Positions 59,623 through 64,000 of a stretch of DNA of 64,000 bases are shown here, piece after piece; the first letter of the stretch is position 1; each line of letters opens with the position of its first letter. Origin of the DNA: Aporrectodea caliginosa. Taxonomy: Eukaryota; Annelida; Clitellata; Crassiclitellata; Lumbricidae. The position numbers were made by a program, and so were the translations under genes. The DNA lies in the NCBI GenBank assembly GCA_020284085.1, contig JACEVL010000965.1, forward strand, positions 62,001-126,000. The letters run 5' to 3'. The notes beneath the pieces were generated by a model. It saw nothing but the letters and a program-made list of their open reading frames with translations. It searched no databases and had not been told where the DNA came from.

Positions 59623-59669
59623 ATCTGAAGCCTACGTGTCTTCTTTGAACAATTTTGTCTAGCAGAGTT

Positions 59670-59945
59670 GTTTGACTACCTAATAATTTCATTTCTTATT
59701 TTCTGTAGTCTTGAAATCCCTGCAGTTTTCCGCAGCCAACTCATTTCTGCTGCGAGTATTCTTTTCTCATCTTGCTTTTGCATTGTCTTGCGTTCCGATC
59801 CGTATTGTAGAATGGGATGTATCATCGTCTCTTGTATTTGATTTTCTTTTTTCCTTGGATTCTTGAGGAGTATATTCGGTATCAAATATTCCACATCAGA
59901 ATCCCTCCTTCTTAAAAGCGATTCCGAGGTCTCGTTTCAAAACTT
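59670..59945 (-). mobile_element. LINE C-terminal fragment, endonuclease-type, minus strand
   Basis: Reads ETMIHPILQYGSERKTMQK, then QDEKRILAAEMSWLRKTAG. This matches the YGSETW...KRLLAAEMRFLRKIAG signature common to the C-terminus of many animal LINE RT proteins. Upstream of copy D exon 1. Confidence 0.7.
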
Positions 59946-60399
59946 AGTTTCCAAGACGTAAACGTTTTGCACCGTTGCCCTTTAGACGTTTTATAGATCG
60001 ACGACACATTTACTGCACTTCGCAAATACCAAATAATGATCCTTTGTTTATGTATATCGTAATGCTCAGGTCATCAATAATTGCAGCGGCATTGAGTGCA
60101 AAAGCCGCTTCTAAATCCAATGACTCAAGGAACCAAGACGTCATCGTTTTGTGATTTACCGACATATAATTTCCTTAATATTAATAAAATTTCAGGCTTA
60201 AATTTGTAATACAAACCGTCGAATAATTTTTGCCTATACGACCTGCTGTGTAGTTAGTAAAATGGTTCATAGTAGGCCTACAGAGGGATATCAAGCGAGA
60301 TTTAGGTGGTGATAGTAGGCTATTTACGAAACTTTGCACTAAGAATAGTCTGTCCTTTTTCCCCTGGGGATCACCACACAAAACAATTTATACAATTTC

Positions 60400-60530
<131 letters not shown>

Positions 60531-60854
60531 AGAGGCAACGGATGCGCCTCTAGGGTAGAAAACTTGAAGGCGCGCTTTGCAAATTTTCTGAATGAACGAA
60601 TATTACCAAGTCACCAAACCACTGCTTAGGTAGGTTACTGAGTAGCTTAATAAAATAATAGTAACAAGTGTATGCCAAGAACTAAATAAGACAGTTACTG
60701 TAGTCGACTTAGTAAAATAAAATGGAGTGAAGTTGTTCCTAAGCGTTTAAGCTAACTTTTTGTGAATCGCGTTATATAATCGAATTTAGACAACTCATCT
60801 ACGCGTTTATTTTGACCTTCAACAATGTCGGAAATTGAAACGCTAGATACTTAC

Positions 60855-61010
60855 TAACCGAATATGTGAGACTTCGATAATTTCTACAGACTTCTTTCCT
60901 TCTCAGTACTTCTCCTGATTCAGTGTCTACAAACTCCACAGACACCCTGGTCGCACTTTGACATTACTCCAATCCAGTTCGTCTATAAATAGCAAAACTA
61001 CACTGACGCA
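60855..61010 (-). other. Copy D first, non-coding exon (long form)
   Basis: The GTAAGT donor begins at 60854. It shares TTTGCTATTTATAGACG with the other copies and, like copy C, the extra 110 nt containing GAGAAGTACT. Upstream of about 61060 the similarity to the A-C promoter block ends. Confidence 0.45.
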
Positions 61011-62149
61011 GTAAGTATAGGCCTATTCAAACAAAACGCGAGGCCTGGCCTTGCTTATTCGCCAGGCACGTGCTTCTCTGAATCCAGTAGCAAATGTTTT
61101 TTCTGGCGCTGACGTTCGTTGCCAAAACTGAACCACGAATTCCTTCTCAGGCAGATGACTACCAAGTGAAGGCGGCAGTCCGCAAATGGGCGTGGCTGTC
61201 CTGCGACACTCCGGTGGGCTATTTTCAGTCTTGGGATTTTTTCTAAGGTCTACAAACTAGTTTTTACCGTACTTTAGAACAGTGGCAGCGAATCAGATTA
61301 GAAAAAACTCGCTCAGTGAAAGACGTTTATTATTATTTTAACTTGTAAACATTGCAATTAATTTTGTTAATTCAATGTTACTATGCTCCGGTGTCTTCTT
61401 TGCTAATTCTTAGTTCGGTATTTTTGTGAATAATTGTGATTGTTACAGCACATTTCATATTCCATCACAGCTTTTTCCTTTTCAGTTACTTGGGCTCTTT
61501 GGTACACATTGGTCAATCTTTGGAATTTCTTGCAAGATCTTGGGATTTAGGAAAATGGAAGCTGCAAGCACTGTTCAGGAGGATCCTTGCAGTTTCGTAT
61601 TTCGTCCTTATTCATTAAATCGCTCCATAAAGTCTACTGCAAAAGCAAAATCTGACAACCTGTTATTGTTATAATGTCTTGCTTGTATAGATGCTGTCGA
61701 CTTGATGACTTTTTATCAACGATATTTCTTTCAGAAAAAATCATTTAAAGCAGATCTAATGATTTTAATTCTACACAGTGTAAACGCAGCTGTAGCCTAC
61801 ACTGTACAGTACACAGATAAAAAATAACTTTGAAAGCCCGCGACAGACATATTCCATGCTTAAAACTCAATCAACGAGACACTACATGTGTGTTGTCTTC
61901 GATACACAGTTTGTACGGAAAAAAATCATCCATTTAAAGGACGCAAATCTTAATTGGGCAAAGGTACAAACATTGCTTTATAATCACAGACCGTTTACAA
62001 TGTTCACATAACAATAATTAGCTTCAGCTGTTCTAGTTCAAATAATAAAATTATAGAATATAGACTCTGGCCCTCTTGTGCCGACAGTGGAGAACTAGCA
62101 TTCACTCGTGAATATTCAACAGTAACATTATCAATATTTACAAAAATAA

Positions 62150-62380
62150 CAATTATGGCTAACACGCTTCGTCACAGATCATACGGCTGCCGGTTCGATT
62201 CCGTTTGACAACCCTGGACAAGTTGTTTGCGCCGACGTGACTCTGTCACCAAGCAGGAGAATTTGGCCCAGTGGGAAATAAGCGGGAAGTCCCGCGATGC
62301 ACTGGTCCCGTCTCCAGGACCCAGGGATTCGTCTATTGCCAGCTCAAGGGTCGAGTGAAGTGGGGTGTGGGAACATTACT
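62150..62380 (+). mobile_element. tRNA-headed SINE cut by the 62381 element
   Basis: TATGGCTAACACGCTTCGTC and GCCGGTTCGATTCCG fit A and B boxes. The body (GGAAATAAGCGGGAAGTCC, CAGGACC) is shared with 31360-31440 and 48715-48770. Confidence 0.6.
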
Positions 62381-63662
62381 CAGGGCCGTAGCAAGCTATT
62401 ATTGCGCCTTGTGCCAAGCGTAAATATAGCGCCCCACCCCTCAAAGATCAACTTAACCAATAACAACCCAATTTTTTTATCTCGAATATAATATAACTTA
62501 AGGCTTTGTCTTTTAAAGAAAATCGAAACGAAGTTTCTGTACTTCTATCAATATTTCATTTTAGTCACTACAGATATAATTATTTGCTGTTGAAGGGACT
62601 TTAAGGACAGGGAGTTTTGGACAAGTTCCACGAGGAAAGGATTCGACTTCCCTCGGGTTCGATACCACAGAATAGAGCTACGCTTTATCTTTTCTGTGTC
62701 GATATCCCACCGTAAGGCATGGGTGTCCCATCATGTAATCAACACGGGGTTTATGAAGCAGGCGAGCGCCCCTACTGTACATTGACTTCTATAGCGCCAC
62801 TAGCCGCAATGTCTTTCAGCTCTTCAAATAACAGGCCGAACTTCGAACGTATACGACCGGCCTTGGTGGCAACAGAAAAGTGTGCGCTCTGATTGGGCAC
62901 ATCGTCCCTACAAGGCTACAACATTACTGTCACTATCGGTCTGTGGGGTTCAATCCTTGTCTTAGCACTTACTTGACTTAGCACTTCTGTCTGTTGTTTT
63001 TGACGCTGTATAACTTTCTAGATTACCGTAAATCAACTAGCTCTGCATTAGCTGGCACTGACAACTCAACATCCGCCATTTCGCTAGTTCTGATTAGGGC
63101 CTATAGTTTAATTAATAAAGTAAATTAATGGGAGACACCGGATAGCGGTTTCCACATCCACTTACGCGAAAATTATATTTATCAATCCGTTTGATCAAGT
63201 TAGCTGTCTTTTCCAAAATTACAGTTTCATCGGGATCAAATTAGCTAACGTCCATTCAATAGCAAATAGCAATGCATTTTTTCAGTAAGCAGGTATGGTA
63301 TCTTTAAAATCATCTAAGAGCCTCTGCTCAGTGCCTCGCCTCGTTTTATAGGCTAATCCACGTGCCTAAAGAACCGCGTTCTTTCGTTCGCTTTTTCACC
63401 AATCACAGCGCTGTATATCGCAAGCGCCCTTTTCCCCGCGTAAATAGCCACTAATCACGGCAGTTCGCTCTATTTGGCTTCTGCGCCCATTTGGTCTATG
63501 CCAGATTTATTATTTAATTTTATTACAGTTATTTATAATGTATATTTCATATTTCAAGATCAAGTAATTAATAATTAAATCATTCCGCCTCAAAATGTGC
63601 GCCCCCTCTTCAGTTGCGCCCTGTGCCGTGGCACCGTTGGCACATGCCTCGCTACGGCCCTG
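62381..63662. mobile_element. hAT-like non-autonomous element, 1.28 kb
   Basis: Ends CAGGGCCGTAGCAAGC and the complement of CAGGGCCGTAGCGAGG. Flanks ACATTACT and GCCTTACT match at 6 of 8 positions. The interior has GCGCC-rich subterminal segments and no convincing transposase reading frame. It truncates a SINE on its left. Confidence 0.72.
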
Positions 63663-64000
63663 GCCTTACTTTCTAAACGTAGGGTCAGTGGCGGACCATA
63701 CAATTTCAGCAGGTCGAGGCAGGGCCATGTGAACTATTCAGCAGGTCGTAGAAATCAATGTTTGAGTATTGAGTTTGACGCTTCAAGCAGCATAGCCTCA
63801 ACATAAGCAGCATAACATTGATGCAACTCGTAAACAACTGAAATATCTTAGTTTCGCGAAGTAATCGACGACACACTGTTATATTTATTTCAACAAATTT
63901 TTGACGCAACGGCGGCAAAGAATACTTAAGCATTTCAATTTCAGAGTTTACAACATGGAATTTTTCGGCGATATAAAACGAATGCACCTGATTTGCATAT
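63663..64000. other. Right end of window, nothing recognised
   Basis: The 93-codon minus-strand frame at 63706-63987 has no recognisable domain, and its overlap with repeat-like sequence near the element border makes it unconvincing. Confidence 0.4.

Noticed and set aside
63706..63987. 93-residue minus-strand frame at the right edge
   Set aside because: No domain, no splice support, and repeat-like flanks.

Overview
The window is repeat-rich DNA from an animal genome, most likely a marine invertebrate. Support for this comes from multi-exon genes with GT-AG introns, several non-LTR retrotransposon families, tRNA-headed SINEs, many small DNA transposons with 8-bp target duplications, and long GATA/GACA/GAGT/TG microsatellites. 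The palindrome TAGGCCTA and its halves recur throughout. An echinoderm or other non-vertebrate deuterostome, or a lophotrochozoan, would fit, but I cannot settle the phylum from sequence alone.

The genes are a tandem array of four tetraspanin paralogues, all on the minus strand and all with the same eight coding exons (18-21, 78, 25, 18+1/3, 26+2/3, 70-73, 28 and 17-20 codons). Copy A (coding 5956-17766) and copy B (22250-29723) each join into 286 residues, and copy C (32513-44548) into 281. Copy D (49686-59321) is broken: exon 2 is frameshifted, the exon carrying the CCG motif is split by a 543-bp hAT-like element with a perfect 8-bp target duplication, and one conserved loop cysteine is lost. 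Each copy also has an upstream non-coding exon with a GTAAGT donor. Copies A-C share a TATA-like promoter block that copy D seems to lack.

Layout: 1-4850 holds low-complexity tracts, LINE remnants and an inverted-repeat structure. 4850-19700 is duplicon A, 19700-21700 is spacer, 21700-30500 is duplicon B, 31800-46400 is duplicon C, 46400-49400 is spacer, and 49400-61060 is duplicon D. 61060-64000 holds a SINE and a 1.3-kb hAT-like element. Introns hold most of the mobile DNA.

The most unusual items are: (i) a 1741-bp DNA transposon in intron 3 of copy A with 12-bp TAGGGTGGTCCA ends, extended inverted repeats, an 8-bp duplication and a decayed transposase-like gene whose superfamily I cannot name; (ii) a minisatellite of about 60 units of 22 bp in copy C that carries the 5' splice consensus GTAAGT in every unit in gene sense, with a 4-unit precursor at the same place in copy B; (iii) about nine hAT-like miniature elements, several with an 'empty site' visible in a paralogue; (iv) microsatellites sitting just beyond the exon-2 donor in all four copies.

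Functionally the four genes would encode membrane organisers of the tetraspanin type (four transmembrane segments and a six-cysteine large extracellular loop with about four N-glycosylation sequons). Exon joins are inferred by comparing the paralogues and have no transcript support here.
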